From: Treponema medium
Lineage (GTDB): Bacteria > Spirochaetota > Spirochaetia > Treponematales > Treponemataceae
Assembly (NCBI RefSeq): GCF_017161265.1
Contig: NZ_CP031393.1
Location: forward strand, 2,356,001-2,420,000
Length of the DNA stretch: 64,000 nt
Reading direction: 5' to 3'
The notes under the pieces were generated by a model. The model saw only the letters and a program-made list of their open reading frames with translations, made no database searches and was not told the DNA's origin. Positions 16,982-25,442 of this stretch are shown here, piece after piece. The translations under genes were made by a program, and so were the position numbers. Position 1 is the stretch's first letter; the number at the start of each line of letters is the position of its first letter.

Positions 16982-17698
16982 CTACAGCTGCCAGCATTCA
17001 GTAAGCCACTGCTGTACTGCCCTGAAGCGTTCAAGCATTTTATCGTGATGCCCGAACGGATCGAACACAACGGTTGTATGTGCTATCTGCGTTCTAAGCG
17101 CCTGATGTACTTCTGCTGCGTATTTCGGCGCATTCTCTAACCGGTTGCCGTGTTTTCCGCCCTCTCTCTTTCCGTTCAGCAAATAGACAGCGGCATTGCT
17201 ATGCAAAACTTTGTGTTCACGGCAGTATTCCAGAAATCCGGGATACCAAAACGAACCACAAAGGGAAAATATATACGGTATATCGGTATATTCGAATAAA
17301 CTCCACACGGCAGCTAAGCCGCCGAGGGAATAGCCGCCATATGCAAGCCTCGAATCGTCAAGGGGATATTTAGTTTTCAGTTCGGGCAGTAGTGTCTTGA
17401 ACAATAGATGATGATATTCCGCGCCCTTGCCGCCAAAAGGAGGACAATCGGTGCGGAATGACTCGGCAGCCCATGGTGTATAGTCGTCAAATCGGCTGCG
17501 TGCGTGCAGCCCGAACAAAAAAATACTCGGGGCCAGTGATTTCAGATATTCAATCTGTCCGTCGTTGACAAAAACCGCAGGATAACGGTGCTGCAGGTTA
17601 TATTCTGCAGGTTCCGACACGGTAATGTCTATACCGGACAGATTGATATGGTTCGTTATATCGCGTTTCGTACTGAAGCTACTTCCGCAGGAAGGCAT
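16982..17698 (-). CDS. Esterase of the enterochelin-esterase-like alpha/beta hydrolase family
   Basis: The protein has the nucleophile elbow YGGYSLGGL (GxSxG) at about residue 125-130 and a likely catalytic His in DPFGHHDKM near the C-terminus. This fits the esterase D / Fes / IroE group that cuts ferric catecholate siderophores. The N-terminal region is shorter than in Fes and lacks a signal peptide, so it should be cytoplasmic. It overlaps the end of the upstream binding-protein gene by about 20 nt. I prefer ATG 17698 (weak GGAAG before it) over 17716. As last gene of a siderophore-type ABC operon it probably releases iron from imported siderophore. Confidence 0.75.
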   Translation of the reverse strand: MPSCGSSFSTKRDITNHINLSGIDITVSEPAEYNLQHRYPAVFVNDGQIEYLKSLAPSIFLFGLHARSRFDDYTPWAAESFRTDCPPFGGKGAEYHHLLFKTLLPELKTKYPLDDSRLAYGGYSLGGLAAVWSLFEYTDIPYIFSLCGSFWYPGFLEYCREHKVLHSNAAVYLLNGKREGGKHGNRLENAPKYAAEVHQALRTQIAHTTVVFDPFGHHDKMLERFRAVQQWLTECWQL

Positions 17699-18620
17699 CA
17701 ACAGCTTCCAAGGCATTCAGCACAGCCGTACCATAGTCCATCAGCTCATCATAGGAAATCGTCATAATTTTACGCTGAGCAATAGCGGGTACGTCAACTA
17801 GTACTACATTTGCCTGCAAAGACGAAATCGCATTTGCGTCTAATTTTTTATTCCGGTCGCTCGTTACATAGATGATCAGTTCAGGATTCATAGTTATCAG
17901 ATTTTCTGTCGTAAGCCCTGACGTACCCGTTGCAATATTGGTATAACCGAGTACATTTAGGAGACTTTCTTGCAATGCAGATTTATACGCCCCGAACGTT
18001 GTGCCATTATATGCACACATAATAAGCGCCTTCTTTAAAGAAGTCCCCTTTGTTGAAATATGTTGCAGCACAGCATTCAAACGTTGTTCGAGTTGCTTTG
18101 CATACGCTTCTGCCTTGTCCTGTACATTAAAAATAATGCCAAGATTTCTCACATCTTCGATAATATTTTGAAGGTCTTGCTTGATATTTAAAACCGAAGC
18201 TTTTTGTGCATATATCGGGATACCGTTTTCATTCCAAAAGCCCACCGTACCCAAAGACTTTTCGGAAAACATCATGTTTCTACCGAGCACTGCATCCGGT
18301 TCATACGAAAATACCACTTCCCGGGAAACAGTTTTCTTATTCCCGATATGAGGGATAGAATCGATCGCTTTCTTATACTTACCGGTCACTGCATTATCCG
18401 GATCCAGCATACCGATAATACGATCCTGCAAGCCGAGTTCGATCAGCATTTCCGTCATTGAAAGATTATTGGTAATAACCTTTTTAGGCGCTTGCTTAAA
18501 GACCTGTGTTATCGCTTTGCCGTCTTTGTCATAGGTGGTAACACTGACCGGATATGCCGTTTCCGCACTCACTGCGGCAGCAAGAAAAAGAGCCAATGCA
18601 ATACTAATACATTGCTTCAT
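17679..18620 (-). CDS. Periplasmic binding protein of an iron/siderophore-type ABC importer
   Basis: The sequence has a signal peptide (MKQCISIALALFLAAAVSA), then the two-lobed FepB/BtuF fold pattern: an N-terminal KVITNNLSMTEMLIELGLQDRI lobe start (shown only as type), a long connecting helix (about 165-195), and a C-terminal lobe with LTTENLITMNPELII. The residues NNLSMTEMLIELG match the class-III cluster A binding proteins for siderophores, haem or cobalamin. There is no lipobox, so the protein is probably soluble. AGGAGG precedes the ATG. Gene order permease, ATPase, binding protein, esterase supports ferric siderophore as substrate. Confidence 0.85.
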   Translation of the reverse strand: MKQCISIALALFLAAAVSAETAYPVSVTTYDKDGKAITQVFKQAPKKVITNNLSMTEMLIELGLQDRIIGMLDPDNAVTGKYKKAIDSIPHIGNKKTVSREVVFSYEPDAVLGRNMMFSEKSLGTVGFWNENGIPIYAQKASVLNIKQDLQNIIEDVRNLGIIFNVQDKAEAYAKQLEQRLNAVLQHISTKGTSLKKALIMCAYNGTTFGAYKSALQESLLNVLGYTNIATGTSGLTTENLITMNPELIIYVTSDRNKKLDANAISSLQANVVLVDVPAIAQRKIMTISYDELMDYGTAVLNALEAVDAFLRK

Positions 18621-18647
18621 TTGAATAACCTCCTGAGAGTTGTGTGA

Positions 18648-18685
18648 CTCTCTAAAAACTGAGATATAGATTTTTAGAGATACCG
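18648..18685. repeat. Short hairpin of the three-hairpin family between ATPase and binding protein genes
   Basis: CTCTAAAAACTGAG and its partner ATTTTTAGAGA form an A-rich-looped hairpin inside the operon. It lies just upstream of the binding-protein ribosome site and could modulate expression between genes. Confidence 0.4.
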
Positions 18686-18725
18686 ATATCTTTTCTATCT
18701 ATCAAAGATAGCATAGCCAAAGATA

Positions 18726-19490
18726 TTATAGCGGCCCCCTATAGTGAATCATCGCCTGCGAATCCTCTGTCCAGCTGATATTGCACCGGACACCGTAGAT
18801 CGTCAGCATGGATTCTTCGGTAATAGTTGTGCGAGGACTTCCTTCATATAAAATATCCCCGTCTTTCATCAAATACAAATAATCAGAATACCGGCATGCC
18901 AACTGTATATCGTGCAGCACAGCCAGTACGTTAATCCGTAAATCTTTTACAATCTGCAATATCTCCAGCTGATATTTTATATCCAAATGGTTGGTCGGTT
19001 CATCCAGCAATAAGAGAGAAGGTTGCTGAGCGATTGCACGGGCAAGCACAACCCGCTGTTTTTCTCCCCCTGATAGCGATTGATACGGCTGATCTTTTCG
19101 AGTCAACATCCCGACCTTTGCCAGTGCATCCTGTATAATGCTAAAATCCTCTTCGCGTTCGGTTTGCATAAAGCGGATATGAGGAGTCCGCCCCAGCATC
19201 ACAATATCCTGTACCGAACAGTTGAAATTCAGCGTATTAAATTGTGTGACAACCGCCATTTCCTTTGCCGAATCCTTGAGGCGGACAGTACGGATGTCTT
19301 TTCCGTCAAGATACACGGCACCCGAGTCCGGTTTGATAATCCGGTAGATATTTTTTAAGAGCGTCGTCTTACCGCACCCGTTTGGGCCAAGTATCGTATA
19401 AAATTTATGCCCGTCCGCATGGAGCGATATGCCTCGTAAAATTTCTTTATGAGCGATACTGCAGTGGACATCCTTGCACATCAAATCCAT
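18726..19490 (-). CDS. ATPase of the iron/siderophore-type ABC importer
   Basis: The 254-residue FecE/BtuD-type ATPase shows Walker A GPNGCGKT, Q-loop in AVVTQFNTL, signature SLSGGEKQRV, Walker B SLLLLDEP and H-loop LHDIQLACRYSD. The start is taken at 19490 (MDLMCKDVH), preceded by GGGGAGCAGGG and one base beyond the permease stop codon. A longer frame to 19586 would overlap the permease gene and is unlikely. Confidence 0.9.
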   Translation of the reverse strand: MDLMCKDVHCSIAHKEILRGISLHADGHKFYTILGPNGCGKTTLLKNIYRIIKPDSGAVYLDGKDIRTVRLKDSAKEMAVVTQFNTLNFNCSVQDIVMLGRTPHIRFMQTEREEDFSIIQDALAKVGMLTRKDQPYQSLSGGEKQRVVLARAIAQQPSLLLLDEPTNHLDIKYQLEILQIVKDLRINVLAVLHDIQLACRYSDYLYLMKDGDILYEGSPRTTITEESMLTIYGVRCNISWTEDSQAMIHYRGPL

Positions 19491-19491
19491 A

Positions 19492-20535
19492 TTACTGCCC
19501 TGCTCCCCGTTGGTGCTTTGCAACAATAAAGATAAAAAAGGGAGCTCCAACCAATGCGGTGAATATCCCGATCGGCAATTCCGCATTTTGAATCAATATT
19601 CGCGCACATACATCCGCCCAGATAATAAAAAGCGCACCCAAGAGCGCCGCGACGGGAAAGAGTCTACGATGGTTTGCTCCCACAAGTGTACGGGCAATAT
19701 GCGGGGTTATCAGCCCAACAAACCCGATGATACCACAGACAGACACCAATACACCGGTTATTACCGCAATGACTGCCATAAAAAGATACCGATAGAAGTA
19801 GAGCGAAATTCCCAACGTTATCGCGACTTCATCGCCCATCATCATTGCATTAAAAACGCGGTACTGTAAGAAGAAAAAAAAATACGAAAGGCTGACTACG
19901 AGCAGCGGTAACGGGAGTGATGACCATGAAGTACCGGCAAGAGAACCCATTGTCCAAAACTTAACCGTCATAATACTGTCAGAATTTGCCCCAATTGAAA
20001 TGATAAAATTGGCAAACGCCGTAAACAGGGCATTTACCACGGTACCTGATAAGATGAGACTTGTCGTGGTCATCTTTCGCTGTGATGAAGCGATGATCAG
20101 CACCAATACGGTCGCGGCAATCGCGCCGAGAAAGGCTCCAAGCCCTACGGCAGAAATAAAGCCGAGAATGATACTGACAACAGCCCCGAATGTCGCACCG
20201 GCAGAAATACCCAAAATGTACGGTTCGGAAATCGGGTTGTTGACCGTTGTCTGCATAACGCATCCGCAAACGGCAAGCCCTGTACCGGTAAAAAACCCGA
20301 GTAAAACCCGCGGTACACGCATATTCCATACAATCGCAATAGCAGCGTTTGAAAGACCGGTCAGTAAATTGGGGGCAACTGCTTTTCCCAGCATAATCCG
20401 GTACGTATTTGCCAATCCGATTTTAACAGGGCCGAGCGAAACAGCAATAAATATGGAAAAAACCGTTATCGCTATCAGGAATAAAAATAAAACAAGATAT
20501 TTTACTGTTTCAACAGAGAATTTTTTTTGCAGCAT
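19492..20535 (-). CDS. Permease of the iron/siderophore-type ABC importer (FecCD/BtuC family)
   Basis: The 347-residue protein has about ten membrane helices and the FecCD signatures: RVPRVLLGFFTGTGLAVCG, ISEPYILGISAGATFGAV and GFVGLITPHIARTLVG with the coupling helix near the C-terminus. It is the first gene of the operon, with a promoter at 20578-20606. A single permease gene suggests a homodimeric channel. Confidence 0.92.
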   Translation of the reverse strand: MLQKKFSVETVKYLVLFLFLIAITVFSIFIAVSLGPVKIGLANTYRIMLGKAVAPNLLTGLSNAAIAIVWNMRVPRVLLGFFTGTGLAVCGCVMQTTVNNPISEPYILGISAGATFGAVVSIILGFISAVGLGAFLGAIAATVLVLIIASSQRKMTTTSLILSGTVVNALFTAFANFIISIGANSDSIMTVKFWTMGSLAGTSWSSLPLPLLVVSLSYFFFFLQYRVFNAMMMGDEVAITLGISLYFYRYLFMAVIAVITGVLVSVCGIIGFVGLITPHIARTLVGANHRRLFPVAALLGALFIIWADVCARILIQNAELPIGIFTALVGAPFFIFIVAKHQRGAGQ

Positions 20536-20577
20536 CAATGTATTCTTCTTGTTTGCCTCGGTTTACAAGCTAGTGCT

Positions 20578-20606
20578 GTTATAGCATATTTTAATACATT
20601 CTGCAA
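20578..20606 (-). promoter_or_regulatory. Promoter of the siderophore-type ABC operon
   Basis: The minus strand shows TTGCAG (20606-20601), a 17-nt spacer that is AT-rich, and TATAAC (20583-20578), 43 nt before the permease ATG. The small palindrome GCTGTTATAGC overlaps the -10 region and could be a metal-regulator site, but no full Fur or DtxR box is evident. Confidence 0.5.
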
Positions 20607-20755
20607 GAAGTTTACCTCCCGGCATCCCATGGGACATCATTCGTCGCAAACGTGTATCCCATCCCATCTTTTATTATTGCTTATTTTTTGAGTGGCCTTT
20701 TTAAAAACTGAGTTCCATGTTCTACTTATCTCCCCCTCTTTACTGGTTCTTCATT

Positions 20756-20793
20756 TCTATACTAATATAGATCTTATAAAATATTAGTATAGA
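20756..20793 (+). promoter_or_regulatory. Perfect 13-bp inverted repeat upstream of the SPFH/zinc-ribbon gene
   Basis: TCTATACTAATAT (20756-20768) pairs perfectly with ATATTAGTATAGA (20781-20793) across a 12-nt spacer that contains TTATAAA. AGATCTTA occurs twice, once in the spacer and once just after the second arm. The site ends 28 nt before the ATG, as expected of an operator that overlaps a promoter, for example of a dimeric repressor. Confidence 0.5.
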
Positions 20794-20821
20794 GATCTTA
20801 GAAACAGAGAGGAGTAATGCA

Positions 20822-22048
20822 ATGGGATTGATAACAGCAGCGCTCAGCGCGGTAGGCGGAGGTTTAGCGGATCAGTGGCTTGAAGTTGTTGAAGCTGATG
20901 ATATGGGCGAGGGCATTGTACTCGCAAAGGGTGTACCGGTGCGCACGGATAAGCGTAACAGGAATACCAAAGGTTCAAGCGATGTGATTTCTAACGGATC
21001 GATTATCCACGTTAATCAAAATCAGTTTATGATGCTGGTAGACGGCGGAAAAATTATCGACTACACGGCAGAGCCGGGATATTTTAAAGTTGATAACAGT
21101 TCCGCGCCATCTCTTTTCAGCGGCAGCTTCGGCGATGCCTTAAAAGAAACGTTCAGCCGTTTTAAATTCGGCGGAACAACACCGATGAAGCAGGAAGTTT
21201 TCTACATCAATTTGCAGGAAATCAAGGGCATTAAGTTCGGTACGCCCAATCCGCTTCAGTATTTTGATAATTTCTATAATGCGGAGCTTTTTTTGCGGGC
21301 ATTCGGAAACTACTCTATCAAAATAACCGATCCCATCAAATTCTTTAAAGAAGCCTGCCCCCGAAATGCAACACACGTACATATCGATGAAATCAATGAG
21401 CAGTATTTAACCGAATTTTTAGAGGCATTGCAGGCAGCAATCAGCCAGATGTCGATGGAAGGTGAGCGGATTTCGTTTATTCCGTCAAAGGGAACGATCC
21501 TCAGTAAGCACATGTCGCAAATTCTCGATGATTCGTGGAAAGACCTGCGCGGTATGGAGGTGCTGGCAGTCGGTATCGCAAGCATCACGTATGACGACAG
21601 CTCCAAAGAACTCATCAATATGAGAAACAAAGGCGCAATGCTCGGCGATCCTTCTATCCGTGAAGGGTATGTGCAGGGGGCTATTGCGCGGGGTATGGAA
21701 GCAGCAGGTTCCAATCAGGCAGGCGCCGGTATGGCATTCATGGGCATGGGAATGGGCATGAACGCAGGCGGAAACTTTATGGGACAGGCAAGCCAAACCA
21801 ATATGCAGCAGATGCAAATGCAGCAAGCAGCTCAACAACAGGCTGGTCAGCAAACCGCCGCGGCGGGACAAGCCGCTCAAGGAAAAGCGGCAGGCGAATG
21901 GTTCTGTACCGAATGCGGACACAAGAATACCGGTAAATTCTGCGCGGAATGCGGCACGCCGAAACCGGCAGGAAATAATTGCCCTTCATGCGGTGCAGAA
22001 GTCAAGCCGGGAACAAAGTTTTGTTCCGAGTGCGGTTCAAAACTCTAA
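20822..22048 (+). CDS. SPFH-domain protein with C-terminal zinc ribbons (YdjI-like)
   Basis: The 408-residue protein begins with the segment typical of the YdjI / 'virion core protein' family and has an SPFH-like domain at about 30-280. Next is a Gly/Met- and Gln-rich linker (about 295-355) and two zinc ribbons at the C-terminus (CTECGHKNTGKFCAECG and CPSCGAEVKPGTKFCSECG). No signal peptide is seen, so it acts in the cytoplasm or on the inner face of the membrane as an oligomeric scaffold. GAGGAG lies 7 nt before the ATG. It is the first gene of a three-gene module with a zinc-ribbon membrane protein and a TPM-domain protein. Confidence 0.85.
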   Translation: MGLITAALSAVGGGLADQWLEVVEADDMGEGIVLAKGVPVRTDKRNRNTKGSSDVISNGSIIHVNQNQFMMLVDGGKIIDYTAEPGYFKVDNSSAPSLFSGSFGDALKETFSRFKFGGTTPMKQEVFYINLQEIKGIKFGTPNPLQYFDNFYNAELFLRAFGNYSIKITDPIKFFKEACPRNATHVHIDEINEQYLTEFLEALQAAISQMSMEGERISFIPSKGTILSKHMSQILDDSWKDLRGMEVLAVGIASITYDDSSKELINMRNKGAMLGDPSIREGYVQGAIARGMEAAGSNQAGAGMAFMGMGMGMNAGGNFMGQASQTNMQQMQMQQAAQQQAGQQTAAAGQAAQGKAAGEWFCTECGHKNTGKFCAECGTPKPAGNNCPSCGAEVKPGTKFCSECGSKL

Positions 22049-22080
22049 CAGAACTGCGAAGCTGTAGCTAAGAGAAATCG

Positions 22081-22317
22081 ATGCAACCGCCACAAAATCT
22101 CCAAAGCGGTTGCCTTCTTGTCCCGCGAAATTTTGTACAAAATTTCGCTTTATGTTTCAGAAGAAGGGTAAACACATCAGATGGATAGACCAAATGCCAC
22201 AGAATAGCTAGGCTGTGAATACCCCTCTTGCAGCCACAAAGTGGCGAAAGGTGGGTTGAACAGCCTAGCTATTCTGTGGGCGTATTAATTTATAAAAATC
22301 TGATGTGGTTACCCTGA
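22081..22317. repeat. Nested palindromic repeat, copy B (inverted)
   Basis: The element is bounded by AACCGCC-type and CGGTTGCC arms and by ACACATCAGAT/ATCTGATGTG arms. Inside is a perfect 20-bp stem starting CCACAGAATAGCTAGGCTGT, unlike the stem of copy A. Its loop, read on the minus strand, repeats TTCAACC and TTTCGCCACTTTG as in copy A. It lies inside the three-gene module. Confidence 0.75.
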
Positions 22318-22329
22318 CAGAGGAATGAG

Positions 22330-23478
22330 ATGAGTGTAATAAACTACAAATGCCCTGCATGCGGGGCACCGGTGGAGTTTAATCCACGATTGGGCAAATT
22401 TAAATGCGGATACTGTTTTACCGAGCATACGGAAGAAGAACTGACTGCCTATCTTGAAAAACTGCAAGCTAAAACTGGTGCAGCAGACGAAAGCGCCAGT
22501 GATGCTTCTGCCGGTCATAATGCCGCACCAGAATCCGGTACGGGAAATGACAGCGGAGGAACTCCTGATAAAGATACCGCTTCCGGCAACAGCAGCGGAA
22601 AAAGCGGACAGGCGGTTAAGGCATACCAATGCGCCAACTGCGGCGCAGAAGTGGTTGCGGGAGATACCTCGACAGCAGCTTTTTGCTACTACTGCCATAG
22701 TCCGGTCGTTATAACCGACCGGCTCAAGGGTGATTTTAAACCCGACCGCATTATCCCGTTTAAGGTCGATAAAAAAACTGCCGTGCAGAAATTTCTGGAA
22801 TGGGCGGGAAAGAAAAAATTTACGCCAAAAGGTTTTACAAGCGAAATGCAGCAGGAAAAAATTACCGGCATTTACCTTCCGTATTGGCAAGCGGACATCG
22901 ATGCAAAGGTGGACTACCATGCGGTCGGTGTGAACGTTACCCGCTGGTCAAGCGGAAATCGTGACTTTGTAAAAACCGATAAATACAAAATCGACCGCAC
23001 CGGTGATATCGCCGTAAACAACCTGCAAAAGCTCGCATTTTCAAAAATCGATGAATCGTTACTCAATACCATTACTCCCTACGATGAATCGGAGATGAAG
23101 AATTTTTCCACAGGGTATTTGGCAGGATTCTTTGCCGAACAATACACCGAAGATAAAGAAGCGATAACACCTGCATTAATGACACAAGCAAAACAGACCA
23201 CAGCGGCACTTATCAAAGAGTCAACGTCGTGTACTCATTTTGAATCGGAAAAAGATTCAACAGCGTATTCCGTCCGTGAGCAACGGTATGTGTTACTCCC
23301 CTCGTGGATTCTTACCTACGTCTATCACGGTAAGCCGTACGTTTTTGCTGTAAACGGACAAACCGGTACAACCTGCGGCGAACTGCCGCTGGATAAGGCA
23401 AAAGCAGCACTGACATCGGGGCTTCTCGGCATAGTATTCGGTGCGCTCATGTTCTTAGGAGGGATGTTTATATGGTAA
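22330..23478 (+). CDS. Zinc-ribbon protein with C-terminal membrane anchor
   Basis: The 382-residue protein starts with a TFIIB-like zinc ribbon (CPACGAPVEFNPRLGKFKCG, then C), has a low-complexity linker (about 50-100), and a second ribbon (CANCG, then CYYCHSP). A folded central region follows, and the protein ends in a membrane segment (GLLGIVFGALMFLGGMF). No enzymatic motif is recognised. GAGGAATG precedes the start. It overlaps the TPM-domain gene by 7 nt, which points to translational coupling. Confidence 0.75.
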   Translation: MSVINYKCPACGAPVEFNPRLGKFKCGYCFTEHTEEELTAYLEKLQAKTGAADESASDASAGHNAAPESGTGNDSGGTPDKDTASGNSSGKSGQAVKAYQCANCGAEVVAGDTSTAAFCYYCHSPVVITDRLKGDFKPDRIIPFKVDKKTAVQKFLEWAGKKKFTPKGFTSEMQQEKITGIYLPYWQADIDAKVDYHAVGVNVTRWSSGNRDFVKTDKYKIDRTGDIAVNNLQKLAFSKIDESLLNTITPYDESEMKNFSTGYLAGFFAEQYTEDKEAITPALMTQAKQTTAALIKESTSCTHFESEKDSTAYSVREQRYVLLPSWILTYVYHGKPYVFAVNGQTGTTCGELPLDKAKAALTSGLLGIVFGALMFLGGMFIW

Positions 23479-24374
23479 CAATGATAACGCCGGTATGTTC
23501 AAAAAAATATGCCTACAAAAAACGGCTCATTACGGCTCTTTTTTGCTGTTTTCTCCCCCTTATACTTCTTTATGCAGAGACGAGCACTTCGGACGAGGCT
23601 GATTGGAGCGAAACCGAATGGGATGCAGACGAACTTTTTATTCCGATAGAACAATTTGCCGGACGACCGGTCGTCGATATGGCGGGCATTCTGACTCTTA
23701 GCGAACAACAGGAAATAGCGGCACGCTTTACGGAATTTTCCGAAAGCCTCAAAACGGATGCGTCAGTGGTACTGGTTCCCGACACCGGTGATTTGACGGC
23801 GGAAGCTTATGCAGATGATTTCTTTGATTACGGCGGCTACGGCTACGGAGAAGACCGCGATGGAATCTTGCTGTTAATCGTAACAGGATACGGCGACGGC
23901 AGCGGAAGAAAAGCGCATATTTCAACCTCAGGTAAGCGTACGATCAATACCGTTACCGATTCCCGTATCGATGATCTGCTCGATGCGCTCATCGACGGAG
24001 GAGCAGCGGACGGAAATTATGCCGCCGGTATCAATGCATATATCGATAAGCTGAACACCATAATCCAATCGCCGGAACAAGCAGCTGCTGCAAAACTGAA
24101 AAGCAGTCTCTTATTTGCCCTCGGAACCGGTGTTTTCGTGTTTTTAATCAGTTTCTTGGTTTTATTAAAACGCTATAAAATCGCCGGCGCAAAACCGTAC
24201 TACAATCGGACGGAGCAAACAAAAGTACATTTTGATTCCGTAAACGATCCGCTCATCAGTACCAATACGATAAGCACGGTACGGCCTAAAAACAATTCAA
24301 GCGGCAGCTCCGGAAGCTCCACACATACGTCGTCAAGCGGACGCTCTCACGGCGGCGGCGGAAGATCGTTTTAA
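23472..24374 (+). CDS. TPM-domain (YgcG-like) membrane protein
   Basis: After an N-terminal hydrophobic segment (about 18-35) the protein has a TPM domain (about 57-200), seen as VVDMAGILTLSEQQEIAARF, VVLVPDTG, AYADDFFD and a DRDGILLLIV strand. A membrane helix follows (about 213-232), then a Ser/Gly-rich tail ending in SHGGGGRSF, a common end of YgcG-type proteins. TPM domains face the periplasm or lumen and have been linked to membrane protein turnover and weak phosphatase activity. It is the last gene of the SPFH / zinc-ribbon / TPM module. Confidence 0.85.
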   Translation: MVTMITPVCSKKYAYKKRLITALFCCFLPLILLYAETSTSDEADWSETEWDADELFIPIEQFAGRPVVDMAGILTLSEQQEIAARFTEFSESLKTDASVVLVPDTGDLTAEAYADDFFDYGGYGYGEDRDGILLLIVTGYGDGSGRKAHISTSGKRTINTVTDSRIDDLLDALIDGGAADGNYAAGINAYIDKLNTIIQSPEQAAAAKLKSSLLFALGTGVFVFLISFLVLLKRYKIAGAKPYYNRTEQTKVHFDSVNDPLISTNTISTVRPKNNSSGSSGSSTHTSSSGRSHGGGGRSF

Positions 24375-24392
24375 GTTTTAAGCGGGTGCCTT

Positions 24393-24437
24393 TCGGGCAT
24401 CTTAAAAAACTCAAGGTTAGTTTTTTAGAGATGCCCT
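24393..24437. repeat. Hairpin of the three-hairpin family after the TPM gene
   Basis: GGGCATCTTAAAAAACT and AGTTTTTTAGAGATGCCC form a long hairpin with a CAAGGTT loop, like the second outer hairpin of the full elements. It directly follows the operon and could serve as its terminator, although a classical T-run comes only later. Confidence 0.5.
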
Positions 24438-24459
24438 ACCCTTTCCCCTCTTTTTTTGT

Positions 24460-24741
24460 ATGGCAACTATCGGGACGGTGTATGATTGCCGAAACGAACA
24501 AAGAGCAGCCGAACTCGGTTTGTCAGTTATGCACATTCCCGAAGCCGAATACGCGGTAGTCCAGCTGAAAGGCGCCGTCCCTGACTGCATCCACCAAGGG
24601 TGGAAGTACGTCATGGAAACCTTCTTCCCCGAACAAGGCTACTGCCATGCCGGTACCCCCGACTTTGAAGCATATTCGGAAGGGGATATGTGCAGCCCCA
24701 ATTATACGATGGAGCTGTGGGTGCCTATTGTAAAGGCGTAG
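24460..24741 (+). CDS. Truncated GyrI-like effector-binding domain protein (possible remnant)
   Basis: The 93-residue ORF resembles the second half of the GyrI-like small-molecule-binding domain found at the C-terminus of AraC/MerR-type regulators: AEYAVVQLKGAVPD, then WKYVMETFFPEQGY, TPDFEAYSEGD and MELWVPIVKA. The complete domain is about 150 residues and the N-terminal half is absent. There is no clear ribosome site, and a repeat hairpin abuts the start. It is either a small stand-alone half-domain protein or a gene remnant cut by repeat insertion. Confidence 0.55.
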   Translation: MATIGTVYDCRNEQRAAELGLSVMHIPEAEYAVVQLKGAVPDCIHQGWKYVMETFFPEQGYCHAGTPDFEAYSEGDMCSPNYTMELWVPIVKA

Positions 24742-24780
24742 GAGTGAACTGCCGGAAAAACAGCACTCACTAAAGACGGC

Positions 24781-24814
24781 ATTTTGAGCAGCTCAAAATA
24801 GAGCTGCTCAAAAG
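24781..24814. repeat. Strong isolated hairpin
   Basis: TTTTGAGCAGCTC (24782-24794) and GAGCTGCTCAAAA (24801-24813) form a perfect 13-bp stem with an AAAATA loop. It lies between the GyrI-like ORF and the broken lipoprotein gene and could be a bidirectional terminator, although no long T-run follows. Confidence 0.45.
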
Positions 24815-24877
24815 CTTGCTATAAAGTTTTATGCCGACAAACACTGAAAAGATATAAGCGATCTACCATTTACCGGT

Positions 24878-25269
24878 CTAAAGCGGTTTTAATGTATACG
24901 TTATTACAATAGTTTTTTTACCGGCATCCTCAACTGCATCAGTAGCTACTATCGTATACCCGTCATCCAGCAGTCTCTTTGAGTTTATCTCCCATTTATC
25001 TACTTGCTGTCCAGCAGGCGGTTTTAACAGCTCAAAGCCGATCCGGGTTCATTCAGGCAGGATATCCCCTGGATGAATTTGACTACCCCCGCTTTATACA
25101 CCTCGATAGTACTATCATCAAACCGCACGACAACCGATGTATTCGGTTTTTTAGTATTGTTTCCATTAGCTTGTTCACAACTGCTCACCCCTAATGCTGC
25201 AACAAGTACCAGTACGGTTACCGCCTACTTAAAAAATTTGCCATTTATTTCACTGATGTTTAGATTCAT
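24878..25269 (-). pseudogene. Broken lipoprotein gene (in-frame stop plus frameshift)
   Basis: A minus-strand ATG at 25269 with GGAGAG upstream starts MNLNISEINGKFFK, then an in-frame TAG. The same frame continues as AVTVLVLVAALGVSSC, a perfect lipoprotein signal segment with lipobox GVSSC. After VVVRFDDSTIEVYKAG and some more residues the frame closes. A neighbouring frame continues with FELLKPPAGQQVDKW, DDGYTIVATDA and KTIVITYTLKPL up to TAG at 24878. This looks like one small exported lipoprotein with a repetitive or Ig-like domain, inactivated by two lesions. Only sequencing error would change this reading. Confidence 0.65.
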
Positions 25270-25442
25270 CATCACTCTCCTATAGAATTTCACCTATGTT
25301 TTATAGGTTCATTTTTGCTTCAATATATTGTGGTTATGCAATTATCCCGTGTCGCAAGTACACAGCTTGCCGTATGTTGCGATACAAAACAGTTAAAATA
25401 CAGACATACCGGCTCTCCTCGACCACCATTAGGCAATACACC

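Noticed and set aside
20578-20583. Fur box at the siderophore-type operon promoter
   Set aside because: Only a short GCTGTTATAGC palindrome overlaps the -10 region, which is not enough for a Fur or DtxR site.
24925-25269. Two separate small genes in the broken lipoprotein region
   Set aside because: The signal peptide, the lipobox and the later frame make sense only as parts of one lipoprotein interrupted by a stop and a frameshift.
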